From: Promethearchaeota archaeon
GTDB lineage: Archaea > Asgardarchaeota > Lokiarchaeia > Sigyniarchaeales > SOKP01
Assembly (NCBI GenBank): GCA_016839705.1
Contig: JAEOTR010000019.1
Location: 1-64,000, forward strand
Direction: 5' to 3'
DNA: 64,000 nt
Shown here in pieces: positions 15,951-24,620 of the stretch; within the stretch, counting starts at the first letter, position 1; every line of letters starts with the position of its first letter. Under the pieces are notes generated by a model, which ran no database searches, had not been told where the DNA came from, and worked only from the letters and a program-made list of their open reading frames with translations. The position numbers and the translations under genes are program-made.

Positions 15951-16856
15951 TTATTGATTTAAATCCTTCTTTAAATCATCTAATATCTTAATCATATCTT
16001 CTTTTTCTAATGATTCAGAATAAAGCAAGATATATTTAAAATCTGAATTAACGTCATTTAATCTTTCAATTAATAGATGAAATAATTTGGGACCTAAATC
16101 TACAACGCTTACTTGTCCTATGAGGACTTCAGGGGATTTACTCTTATTATAAATTTCTTCGTATAAATAATATAGGATATTTAGATCAAAATCACTTGAA
16201 ATTTCTTGTATGATAAGATAATCATCCGGATTAGTTACAAATAAGCTTGTTTTCGACAGATTTCCTAATTTAGCTTTGATTTTCTCTTTTAGTACTGAAG
16301 AATTTTCAGAGAAATCACTTATCGTGTTTGAAATCGCATTATAGGTAGTATATATTAAATTTGGATGTAAACTTGTAAAATAGATCGGGATTTCATCAGG
16401 AAGCTCTAATTGTTTTATTATTTGTCTTCTTATTAAGGAAAGTAGACTACCTATTTTTTTTTTAATCACTAGATCGATTTTATGTAGAAATAATATTATT
16501 TTTGCATTAAAATCATGTTTCTTATTAATTTCATAAATTTTCCTAACATCATCAATTATATCTTGAGAATCGGATATCCACGTAGGATAATCAAATACAT
16601 AAATTATAGCACTTGTGTCCCCAAATGCTAATACTTGCTTTTGCTCATCATGTAAAATAATTGGTAGTGATTGACCAGGAGCATCAATCAAACTAACCTT
16701 TGAGTTCATGAAGTTGTGAACTGAATATTTTATTCCGATCGTCGCTTCAAGAGGAAAAAGAATTAAGTCATTCGGGTCTTCTCCTTCAAAAATAACCTTT
16801 TTAATTGTAGTTTTTCCCATCTCAGGAGGACCTATTATTGTTATTTTATCTGCCAT
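15951..16856 (-). CDS. Rag/Gtr-type GTPase with C-terminal roadblock-like domain
   Basis: 301 residues. G1 is GPPEMGKTT (9-17), switch I Thr39 lies in LEATIGI, G3 is DAPGQ (58-62) and G4 is HKID (125-128). The HK[IM]D form of G4 and the E-[AP]-T-x-G-[IV] switch are features of RagA/Gtr1 rather than Ras or Arf. After the GTPase domain, residues 200-300 (FVTNPDDYLIIQEIS, ILYYLYEEIY, YILLYSESLEK) fit the roadblock/longin-like domain that Rag proteins carry. In eukaryotes Rags control TORC1 at the lysosome. Here the partner is unknown, but the adjacent longin-GTPase makes a complex plausible. First gene of the two-gene minus-strand unit. Confidence 0.75.
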   Translation of the reverse strand: MADKITIIGPPEMGKTTIKKVIFEGEDPNDLILFPLEATIGIKYSVHNFMNSKVSLIDAPGQSLPIILHDEQKQVLAFGDTSAIIYVFDYPTWISDSQDIIDDVRKIYEINKKHDFNAKIILFLHKIDLVIKKKIGSLLSLIRRQIIKQLELPDEIPIYFTSLHPNLIYTTYNAISNTISDFSENSSVLKEKIKAKLGNLSKTSLFVTNPDDYLIIQEISSDFDLNILYYLYEEIYNKSKSPEVLIGQVSVVDLGPKLFHLLIERLNDVNSDFKYILLYSESLEKEDMIKILDDLKKDLNQ

Positions 16857-17126
16857 ATTGATACCTCAAGCTTTTCTAAAATTTCATTTCTTAGAATAAA
16901 TACAAGCAATTTCTTTATTATCAAATAATAAAAAGTATATTTAAACTTGAGTAAATCAATAGGTTCACAGTACAAGCGGAATTGATATTGTGTTTTTATT
17001 ATTGATAAATTTAATAGATACTATTAACAAAGAATAGAATAATTACAAATCACATTCTAATGAAAGAATATTTTTTACAATTAAAAATATTTTAAATAAA
17101 TGGAAGATAACATGTAAGTGATTATT

Positions 17127-17411
17127 ATGTACTATCGAGGTTATATATTAATTCGGTTAAAGGTAATTGGGACTGAATGGGAAGTTGTAAAAAAACTAAC
17201 AAATTTAAAATCATCTGATCCAGATGAGGATTGGAAAATTACCTATGCAACTCCTGTGTATGGGGGTTGGGATGTTATTGTTGAATGTTCATTTAGCAAA
17301 TTAAAAGATTTGGATAAAATTGTTACATATTGTAGAGTAGATAATGATTTATCTCAATGGATCGAGGAGACTACAACTCTTATGGGTTCGAAAAATGATT
17401 ATCTACGCTAA
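17127..17411 (+). CDS. Stand-alone Lrp/AsnC-type ligand-binding (RAM-like) domain
   Basis: About 94 residues with the beta-alpha-beta-beta-alpha-beta order of the RAM domain: YILIRLKVIGTEWEVVKKL, ITYATPVYGGWDVIVECSF, LKDLDKIVTYCRVDNDLSQWIEET. The Y-G-x-[WY]-D-[VI] stretch is typical. No DNA-binding half is present, so it may bind an amino acid or act as a subunit with a full-length regulator. ATG 17127 is preferred over GTG 17118. The next gene follows on the same strand after 53 bases. Confidence 0.6.
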   Translation: MYYRGYILIRLKVIGTEWEVVKKLTNLKSSDPDEDWKITYATPVYGGWDVIVECSFSKLKDLDKIVTYCRVDNDLSQWIEETTTLMGSKNDYLR

Positions 17412-17464
17412 GCTTTTTCATTTTAAATATTGATTTAAAACTCACATTTAAAGGCATATTTATC

Positions 17465-18055
17465 TTGGAAAAGAAAACAAAATATACTATTATTGTCATC
17501 GTCTTCTTAATTTTAACTATTCCGATTGTTTTTGGGGTATATGTAGAAACTATTTTTCTCCATGTAAGCAATTTATATGCAATTTTAGTCCTGTTCGGTG
17601 GCTTATTTGTACTTCTTTCGGTAGGTGAATTAATAGATATATATGGATTTAATATTAAAAGTTTAGAAGCGATAAAGATGCATGATGTAATCAAATCATT
17701 AACTGAAAAAGAAAATAGGTTTAGTACATTATTGCTCTTCATCATAACTATGATTATGGAGGAATTGATTTTTAGATATTATTTAATTAGTATATTATTT
17801 CATTCGCTGCATCTAAGTATAGTTTTGGTTTTAATTATCTCTAGCTTGATCTTTTCCCTTTATCACATTCATACTTGGTTTGCTTTTAAGAATATAAGGA
17901 TTTTAGGGATATTTCTAAGTACTTCCTTTTTACTCGGGCTTTTATTAGGCTATGTCTTCATAACTTTAGGATTTTTCTACTGTATTATAATCCATTCTAT
18001 TATTGCATTCCTCTTTTATTTTAATTTAGTGAATAGATATTTCAAAACGAAGTGA
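17465..18055 (+). CDS. CPBP-family intramembrane metalloprotease
   Basis: 196 residues with about six transmembrane segments. The three conserved motifs are present: MEELIFRY (E-E-x-x-x-R), FSLYHI (F-x-x-x-H) and IIIHSIIAF (H-x-x-x, with Ala where Asn or Asp is usual). These build the metal site of CPBP/Rce1-type enzymes, which process membrane or prenylated proteins. TTG 17465 is the only plausible start before the first helix. No typical bacteriocin genes are nearby, so the substrate is open. Confidence 0.75.
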   Translation: MEKKTKYTIIVIVFLILTIPIVFGVYVETIFLHVSNLYAILVLFGGLFVLLSVGELIDIYGFNIKSLEAIKMHDVIKSLTEKENRFSTLLLFIITMIMEELIFRYYLISILFHSLHLSIVLVLIISSLIFSLYHIHTWFAFKNIRILGIFLSTSFLLGLLLGYVFITLGFFYCIIIHSIIAFLFYFNLVNRYFKTK

Positions 18056-18095
18056 TTATAAAACCATTTAATAATAATCAAAATATATAATTAAC

Positions 18096-18965
18096 ATGAA
18101 GCTATTTTTCCGTAAATTAACAGCTAAGGATCTTCCTGCAATCAAAGAAATAAGCAAGGATATTTGGGAAGGTGAGGATTATATACCTCAAGTTATAGAA
18201 AATTGGCTTCAAGACAAGAATTGCATGAATTATGGTACGTTTCTAGATGAAGAAAGAGAAGAAATGGTAGGATTTGGCAGAGTAAAACTTTTTGCTAAAG
18301 ATATTGCATGGCTTGAAGGAGGGAGAGTAAAAGCTGATTATCAAAAAAGAGGTATTGGTAGAGAGATGATAAAATATGCTTTAGATTACGCTCATCAGGT
18401 AAAAGCAAAAGTAGCACAATATGACACATCTTCAAAAAACTTAGGATCCCTTGCATTAGCAAAACACTTTGGTTTTAAAAGAAAAAAAAATATGAATGTC
18501 TTAGAAGCAGAAAGACAAGATATTAAGCCATTTAAAACTCCTTCTTTGAGTGTTAAAAGAGTTTCTGCTCCTGAAGCTAAGCAGCTCTATAAAAAATTCG
18601 ACATCGGTTTAGGAAATGAGATATGTATGGGGTGGAATTATAAGCCAATAGATTCTATTTCTGAGGAAGATGGCGAATGGTACGTTGTAAATTCCGAAGC
18701 GATTCTCCAAAAGATAAAGATAAGAAGAATCTCTATTCAAGAAAAACCAGAAGAAAATGATGTTTGGATGGTTATATACGGTAAGGTAAATATTTCAATT
18801 GAAATATTCAAATTTGTTCTTCAAAAAGAATTTAAAAATGAAAAAAGTAAGGTATTTTGTGCATTCTGCTCTCAAGAGATAGCGGATTTTATCGAGGATT
18901 TAGGATTTTCATATAACGAAGGCGAACCCTTTGCTGTAGTTCTATTTGAGAAAATCTTAGCTTGA
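18096..18965 (+). CDS. GNAT-family N-acetyltransferase
   Basis: 289 residues. The N-terminal 150 hold a GNAT fold: LFFRKLTAKDLPAIKEISKDIW at the start, GGRVKADYQKRGIGREMIKYAL giving motif A with the acetyl-CoA pyrophosphate loop QKRGIG, and SLALAKHFGFKRKK as motif B. The C-terminal 130 residues resemble a second, degenerate GNAT-like unit ending EDLGFSYNEGEPFAVVLFEK, an arrangement seen in tandem-GNAT proteins. The substrate is unknown. Start ATG 18096. Confidence 0.8.
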   Translation: MKLFFRKLTAKDLPAIKEISKDIWEGEDYIPQVIENWLQDKNCMNYGTFLDEEREEMVGFGRVKLFAKDIAWLEGGRVKADYQKRGIGREMIKYALDYAHQVKAKVAQYDTSSKNLGSLALAKHFGFKRKKNMNVLEAERQDIKPFKTPSLSVKRVSAPEAKQLYKKFDIGLGNEICMGWNYKPIDSISEEDGEWYVVNSEAILQKIKIRRISIQEKPEENDVWMVIYGKVNISIEIFKFVLQKEFKNEKSKVFCAFCSQEIADFIEDLGFSYNEGEPFAVVLFEKILA

Positions 18966-19047
18966 TAAAACCTAGATAATTTTGCTTAAGTATTTTAGAA
19001 TTGATAATAGTATATTAAAAAAAAATTTCAAATCGAAGGAATTTTAG

Positions 19048-19770
19048 ATGATTTTAAGTTTGGAACTCATGCTCTTAGGTATTTTTACCTTGATTTATAT
19101 AGGAATAGTGTTGTTAGTAGGAATCATTATAATATCAAAATATTTTAAAATAAAAGATAAAACATTGCTATATATGGGAATTGGTGTTATAGGTGTAGCA
19201 TTCCCATGGTCGGGAGTTGCTATAAATTTTATTAGCATAGTCATTTTTGATATTATTCCCTCGATGGAGGTTCATTTCTTTTTTCATGGTGGTATGGCCC
19301 CAGCATTCCTATTCTTTTGGTTATTAGCAATATTTAATCTTTCAGGAATTCAATCTAAAAAACGTGAGAAGTATTTAATTTACATAGGTGCCGCAGCTTT
19401 CATCACTGAAATTATTTATTTAAGCTTAGTATTTTATAATACGGATATTTTGGGGATTTTATTAAATGAAATTCAAATTGATTATGCCCCTTTTAGTGAA
19501 ATTTATCTTCTAACACAATTAATTATAATTTTAATATCAGGTTTTTGGCTGGCAAGCAAATCTATAAAATCTGAAAATGATCGCATTCATCTAAAAGGAA
19601 AATTACTCCTGTATGGCTTTATCTTATTTCCCATAGCTAGCGTTTTAGAAGTACTAGTTCCCTTTATTCCAGTAATTATTTTAGCAAGGATACTATCAAT
19701 AGTAACTATATTTCTCATCTATCTTGGGTTAATCTTACCGGAGTGGGTGTTTAAACTAAAAAAAAAGTAG
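19048..19770 (+). CDS. Seven-transmembrane protein of unknown function
   Basis: 240 residues with seven hydrophobic segments separated by short loops, for example LMLLGIFTLIYIGIVLLVGI and VVIP-like C-terminal helices, ending in a Lys-rich tail (FKLKKK) that should stay inside the cell. A His pair (VHFFFHGG) sits in the third segment region. The layout recalls small 7-TM sensor modules, but no output domain is attached and no family was recognised. Confidence 0.6.
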   Translation: MILSLELMLLGIFTLIYIGIVLLVGIIIISKYFKIKDKTLLYMGIGVIGVAFPWSGVAINFISIVIFDIIPSMEVHFFFHGGMAPAFLFFWLLAIFNLSGIQSKKREKYLIYIGAAAFITEIIYLSLVFYNTDILGILLNEIQIDYAPFSEIYLLTQLIIILISGFWLASKSIKSENDRIHLKGKLLLYGFILFPIASVLEVLVPFIPVIILARILSIVTIFLIYLGLILPEWVFKLKKK

Positions 19771-19820
19771 AAAAACTTATCTTTAAAAAGAGTGAAATCT
19801 AAAAAAAAGGAAAAAAAAGA

Positions 19821-20327
19821 TTAAGATTCAATATTGATTGATTTGTCTTGAAATCCTTTACCACAGTGAATACAATATACAAATCCTTTATTTGATAAAG
19901 TTTGAATCATTGAATCTGAGAATTTACTTCCGCATTCACTACAAAAAGCAACATCAGGATTGATTGTTTGATAGGTTTTTTGAACAGGTATAATTGGTTC
20001 TGGTTGCTTTACAACATACGGTGCTACTTGCTGTTCTTGAGCAGGTTCACAGCATTCAGGTTTAGGTTTTCCTGAAATCGCATAGTACAATGCTTCAAAA
20101 AGTTTGTAGAAGAGCAATCCTATTCCCTTTAGTAGATAATAAACACCTTTTAATATGTAGTAAACTAAATAGGCAACTCCTTTCAAAACATAATATACGA
20201 TAACCACTGCAAGTGCTAATAATGCAATAACGCCAACTAAAACCAAAATTTGCCCATAAATTGGTTGAGCTAAAAACCAATTAACAATTTCTTCCCATGC
20301 AAGACCAAAAATATTTACATCAGCCAT
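19821..20327 (-). CDS. Membrane-anchored zinc-ribbon protein
   Basis: 168 residues from ATG 20327 (an upstream in-frame GTG at 20339 is less likely). The N-terminus contains two hydrophobic stretches, GQILVLVGVIALLALAVVIV and an amphipathic, Tyr/Leu-rich repeat-like segment (YYVLKGVAYLVYYILKGVYYLLKGI). That second segment has a near-repeat of YxxLKG and may lie flat on the membrane. After a Pro-rich linker with CCEPAQ comes a zinc ribbon, FCSECGSKF to YCIHCGKGF. Function unknown; perhaps a membrane scaffold. Confidence 0.65.
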   Translation of the reverse strand: MADVNIFGLAWEEIVNWFLAQPIYGQILVLVGVIALLALAVVIVYYVLKGVAYLVYYILKGVYYLLKGIGLLFYKLFEALYYAISGKPKPECCEPAQEQQVAPYVVKQPEPIIPVQKTYQTINPDVAFCSECGSKFSDSMIQTLSNKGFVYCIHCGKGFQDKSINIES

Positions 20328-20479
20328 TTTTTGTATCACTTTAATTTGATTATTTTTTCTTAATTAAAAGGTGATAATAATCAAATTAAAAAAATTTGGA
20401 GTCCAATTTTTAATAGTAAAGGATTTAAAAATCGAAAAGAACCTAATTACTAGAATTAATAATAATTGATGATACAATT

Positions 20480-21901
20480 TTATTTAATTCCCGTTTGTAC
20501 TGTTTCGCCATATTTATGCATCATTTTGAACGCTTTAATAGCTTGATTTATTCTAGTCATAATTGGAATTATAAGGTTTGAATTATAATGCGAAGCACCC
20601 TTAAATACAAAGTCAAAAACCCATCTTGAGCCAAAGCTAACAATAATGCATGGTTTTCTAGATTTCTCAGCTGATTGTTTTAACGCTTTAAATTGCTCCT
20701 TGATTCCATCTAATGCAAATGAAGCCATTCTTTGAAGCGGTACTCTTGGAACCGAAAAAATATATAGCACGCAATCAACCGCATCATCTTTGAAAATTGC
20801 TTTAATAGAAGGGATAAAAGTTTCAAACATCGAAGGTCCTAAATCAATAGTTCCTCCTATTGACACCCAATTTGGGATTATATCTTTTATTTTATCAATC
20901 GTTTTTTTATTTAAATCAGCTAGATTTAACCCTTGTTTTCTAATTTCATCACAGGCTAAAGCCCCTAAACTCCCTGACCCAGTAACAATTGCTACATTTC
21001 TTCCTTTTGGAAGAGGTTGGGTTGCAAAAACATGAGCAATATTGAATAGTTCATAGAAGTTGTCAACCCTAAAGACATGTGGAAATTGATTAAAAAGAGC
21101 ATTATAGATCTTATCATTCCCCGCTATTGAGCCAGTATGGCTATTAACTGCCCGTGAACCAATATCACTTCTCCCGTTTTTAAGAATTAATACTGGCTTT
21201 TTCATCTCAGCAAGAACCTTTTTTAACATTTTGCCTCTTTTAGTACCTTCGAGATAAAGAGCAATTACTTTTGTTTCAGGATCTTCATTTAGGTATTCTA
21301 ACAGATCCACTTCGTCTACATCAACTTTATTTCCAATAGTTATTGCTTTTGAAAACCCGATCCCTTGACTGTTAGCCCAATCTATAAAGACATTCCCTAA
21401 TACCCCCGATTGAGCCACAACAGCGACATCACCCCTTATAGTTTGTTCAAAATCCATATCTGATGTGGTAAATTCATTATGGAAATTAGTTACTCCTATG
21501 CAATTTGGTCCTATAATCCGGATCTTTGATTCTTTCGCAATTTTTTCAATTTCTCTTTGGATCAGAGCATATTTTTCAGTACCCGTTTCTGCAAAACCTG
21601 CTGACTCTATGATAATTCCTTTTACATTCTTTTCAGCACAATCCTTTACAGCCTGAAGTACAAACTTGTTACTGACGATTATAATTGCTAAATCTATATT
21701 TTCGGGAACATCTTTAATATTTCTATAAGCTTTATGTCCAAAGATAATATCACTGTTTATATTAACCGGATAAGTCTTAAATTTAGAGTTCAAGAGGTAT
21801 GTAGTTGTTCCTGTTCCAAATTTAGGTTTTTCGGAGGCTCCTATTATAGCTACTGTTTTAGGTTTGAAAAAAACCTCCATTTTTGAAGTAGAATTCAACA
21901 T
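20480..21901 (-). CDS. acdA: Acyl-CoA synthetase (ADP-forming), alpha subunit
   Basis: 473 residues, the size of the separate alpha subunit of archaeal ADP-forming acetyl-CoA synthetase. It has a CoA-binding Rossmann domain (VAIIGASEKPKFGTG, residues 17-31; GPNCIGV, 131-137) and two succinyl-CoA-ligase-like domains. H255 in NSHTGSIAG is the phosphorylated His. These enzymes turn acyl-CoA plus ADP and Pi into acid, CoA and ATP, giving energy in peptide fermentation. The ATP-grasp beta subunit is not adjacent and must be encoded elsewhere. Its place beside the dehydratase and FAD/HdrD genes suits a fermentative role. Confidence 0.85.
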   Translation of the reverse strand: MLNSTSKMEVFFKPKTVAIIGASEKPKFGTGTTTYLLNSKFKTYPVNINSDIIFGHKAYRNIKDVPENIDLAIIIVSNKFVLQAVKDCAEKNVKGIIIESAGFAETGTEKYALIQREIEKIAKESKIRIIGPNCIGVTNFHNEFTTSDMDFEQTIRGDVAVVAQSGVLGNVFIDWANSQGIGFSKAITIGNKVDVDEVDLLEYLNEDPETKVIALYLEGTKRGKMLKKVLAEMKKPVLILKNGRSDIGSRAVNSHTGSIAGNDKIYNALFNQFPHVFRVDNFYELFNIAHVFATQPLPKGRNVAIVTGSGSLGALACDEIRKQGLNLADLNKKTIDKIKDIIPNWVSIGGTIDLGPSMFETFIPSIKAIFKDDAVDCVLYIFSVPRVPLQRMASFALDGIKEQFKALKQSAEKSRKPCIIVSFGSRWVFDFVFKGASHYNSNLIIPIMTRINQAIKAFKMMHKYGETVQTGIK

Positions 21902-22004
21902 TTGTAATAATTAATATATATTGATAATTATGATAAATGAAATTTTTAATTTAACTTAAAGATTGGTTTGGAATCATTAAGAAACTTATTAGGCAATGGA
22001 ATCT

Positions 22005-23114
22005 TTATATGAAAACATCTAAAAAATTATCTACAACCTTAATGGTTTGATCTTCTCTTCCTGTTTTAGGAAAAACTCTATTTAGTAAAAAAGTTTCAAT
22101 TTCCATTATATCTAACCCAGCTAATTCAATCTTCTTTGAATTTATTACATTTTTTATAGTTTTAGCAGCATTTAATATCGTTGCTTGATCGATTCCAATA
22201 GCATTCCTAAACCGAGTTGCAATTATCTCCTTTAAGGCACCTACATCGGTATCAAAAGAAATATACATTTTTGATTTTTCAGTTCCTTTTAAGACGGTTG
22301 ACAATTTTTTGATCATTGTTGATCCTTCTGATTTTGGTATAAATTTTACGCCGTTCTGCTCCATTTCATCGTAAAATTCGACGAATTCTACAATTCTGGG
22401 ATCATGCAATGAACGAAATTTTGCGTCTGGATAATCTTGGCACCCGAAAATTATCAAATTTTCAGGGATAATAACATTTTCTTTTAATAAATAAAATAAA
22501 AAAGAAGCACATGTATATGTATCTACAACATTAAATTTTTCATTAACGGTTGCTATGTGTTCTGAAATCAATGGATTAGTCTCTTCAGGGTGTTCATTCA
22601 TATATTTTGCTATATTCAATGAAATATTAGCAGGTAAACCATCAAAGTGGGCATCAAAAATAAGGATTAGTAAATCTTCCGGTCCATATTCATGAGATAA
22701 TGCGTTCAACACTCCCCCAGTTAGAGAATGATCTACCCCAATCATTAAAGGAAAATCTGGTAATATAGTATTTTTCACATAGGTTTCGAGTCTCCCTGAA
22801 TAAATCCTAATAGCACCTTCACTGGAAAGTTTCTGGAATTCTAGTTGATTCATTAAAGGTAAATCCTTTAGATTTGGTTTAGGAGTCAGCCAAGATTCAA
22901 TAGGAAATTTACCCATTTTAAGATATTTATCTTTTGACAACACGCGACTATATAAAAGTAGTCCTTCGTACGGATCTAAAAAATTAGGATCTATTACGAG
23001 ATTTTGAGCCAATTGATTTAGATAATTTTGTTTAAATTGAAGACTAAGAGGGAGATCTGTTGCATCTAGTGCGGCTCCAAATACTTTTTTTAATTTTACC
23101 AAGTTTTCAGGCAT
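22005..23114 (-). CDS. Arginase/agmatinase-family ureohydrolase
   Basis: 369 residues, longer than typical agmatinases (about 290-310) owing to an extra N-terminal 110 residues. The metal-ligand motifs are recognisable: GVDHS (H129, where GGDHS is usual), FDAHFD (D154, H156, D158) and SFDTDVGALKE, matching SxDxDxxDP but lacking the final D-P. The two Mn ligands of this last motif are kept. The substrate is not clear. Arginase, agmatinase, formimidoylglutamase and guanidino hydrolases share the fold, and the altered third motif suggests a divergent member. It is divergent from the FAD oxidase gene, with 71 bases between. Confidence 0.75.
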   Translation of the reverse strand: MPENLVKLKKVFGAALDATDLPLSLQFKQNYLNQLAQNLVIDPNFLDPYEGLLLYSRVLSKDKYLKMGKFPIESWLTPKPNLKDLPLMNQLEFQKLSSEGAIRIYSGRLETYVKNTILPDFPLMIGVDHSLTGGVLNALSHEYGPEDLLILIFDAHFDGLPANISLNIAKYMNEHPEETNPLISEHIATVNEKFNVVDTYTCASFLFYLLKENVIIPENLIIFGCQDYPDAKFRSLHDPRIVEFVEFYDEMEQNGVKFIPKSEGSTMIKKLSTVLKGTEKSKMYISFDTDVGALKEIIATRFRNAIGIDQATILNAAKTIKNVINSKKIELAGLDIMEIETFLLNRVFPKTGREDQTIKVVDNFLDVFI

Positions 23115-23185
23115 TCTATCAACTAATATGAAAATTGAATTAATCTATAAATAATATAAAGGATTTAATATAATTTATAAGGTCG

Positions 23186-24619
23186 ATGAAAATGATAGAT
23201 AACGAAATTATTACGGAATTAGAAGGAATTGTAGGGGAAAAATTTGTTTCGGATCAACCTGAAATGCAATATCTATATCATTATGATTTCATAACAGCTG
23301 AGCCAGAAGGAAAATGCGATATTGTAATTATGCCAAATACTGCAGAGGAAGTTCAGGAAATTGTCAAAATTGGTAATAAAAACAAAATTCCTATTGTTCC
23401 ATGGGTTTCTGGTATAAATTTTGGCTCTCTTGCCACCCCTAGAAAAGGAGGAATTGTTGTTGATTTAAGGAGACTAAATCGAGTATTGGAAGTAAACGAG
23501 GATGATATGTATGCATTGGTTGAGGGAGGGATAACGTGGGCAGATTTACAAGGGTACCTCGAAAAGAATCATCCTAATTTAAGAGCGGGAGTAACATGGT
23601 CCCCTCCAGGTACAGGAGTAGTTCCTTCATGTCTATGTTATGGGATGTTTGATTTAGGCATGATTGGTGGCTCTGGTGCTGAGTTTTTAAACGGTTTAGA
23701 AGCAGTACTAGGATCGGGAGAACTTGTTAAAATAGGTTCTTGTGCCCTTTCTAAACATTGGTATGGTAGACAGCCATTACCAGATTTAGCGGGATTGTTT
23801 ATAGGTTGGGAAGGTACAACGGGGATCGTAACCAAAGCTGCTATTAAATTGTGGCCAAGACTACCTTTCAATGAAACTTTTACAGGTATGACGCTTAAGG
23901 TAGATGATGGTATTCCTGTCATGCTAAAACTTGCGAAAGCTGGTCTTGGAATTACTGATATAGTTGTGGTTAATCTCGGTTGGAGCCAAGCAGTCCAATT
24001 TTTAAATGAGAATAAAGTACCTAAAGATGCCATGGAAGCAAAACAACCAGATTTTATAGCAAGTATTGCAACTCAAGCATATACTGCTCAACAACATGAA
24101 GCTCAATGCGAAGCCATTCAAGAGATTTGTAAAAAGGATAATATATATCTTCTTCCAAGAGAAGGAGGCATAGAAGTAATACAAGGCCCCCCAAATCAGG
24201 TTTGGGGTTGTTGGAATTTTTCAAGAGGTGGTGGTGGTCAATGGATTGGGTCTTATTGCTCAACAAGAGACATAGCGAATTATTACAATGTAGCACGGAA
24301 AATTTGTTTGAAATATAATAAACCTCCACAATTTTATAGTAGAATAATGTTTGGAGGGCATTATTGTGTTGCGCGCACGAACATTAATTTTAATAAGAAT
24401 GATCCTAACGAGATTGAAATGGCACGGAATCTCTTAAAAGAAATTCACGAGGAAGTTCAACAAATTGATGGAGCTATAATGTATAAATCACCAAAATGGG
24501 CATATGAAACACATAAAGAAAAAATATTTCCCGCTACAGGCGAATTAATTGAAAAAATTAGAAAGCTTCTTGATCCAAATGGAATAATGAATCCCGGACA
24601 AGGAAGAGGAGAAGAGTAA
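23186..24619 (+). CDS. FAD-linked oxidase (GlcD-like), copy 1
   Basis: 477 residues. An FAD-binding type 4 (PCMH/VAO) domain is clear: CDIVIMPNTAEEVQEIVKIG, VPWVSGINFGS, GGIVVDLRRLNRV and ALVEGGITWADLQGYL. The C-terminal cap ends in LLDPNGIMNPGQGRG, the usual VAO ending. Such enzymes oxidise 2-hydroxyacids (lactate, glycolate) or similar compounds. The next gene starts one base after the stop and encodes an HdrD/GlcF-like Fe-S protein, so the two form a two-subunit oxidoreductase that passes electrons from FAD to Fe-S clusters. The same pair recurs at 35326-38227. Start ATG 23186 or 23192. Confidence 0.85.
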   Translation: MKMIDNEIITELEGIVGEKFVSDQPEMQYLYHYDFITAEPEGKCDIVIMPNTAEEVQEIVKIGNKNKIPIVPWVSGINFGSLATPRKGGIVVDLRRLNRVLEVNEDDMYALVEGGITWADLQGYLEKNHPNLRAGVTWSPPGTGVVPSCLCYGMFDLGMIGGSGAEFLNGLEAVLGSGELVKIGSCALSKHWYGRQPLPDLAGLFIGWEGTTGIVTKAAIKLWPRLPFNETFTGMTLKVDDGIPVMLKLAKAGLGITDIVVVNLGWSQAVQFLNENKVPKDAMEAKQPDFIASIATQAYTAQQHEAQCEAIQEICKKDNIYLLPREGGIEVIQGPPNQVWGCWNFSRGGGGQWIGSYCSTRDIANYYNVARKICLKYNKPPQFYSRIMFGGHYCVARTNINFNKNDPNEIEMARNLLKEIHEEVQQIDGAIMYKSPKWAYETHKEKIFPATGELIEKIRKLLDPNGIMNPGQGRGEE

Positions 24620-24620
24620 C

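Noticed and set aside
20480..21901. The acyl-CoA synthetase subunit considered as a full-length fused alpha-beta enzyme
   Set aside because: It ends at 473 residues with no ATP-grasp (beta) domain and no beta gene is adjacent.
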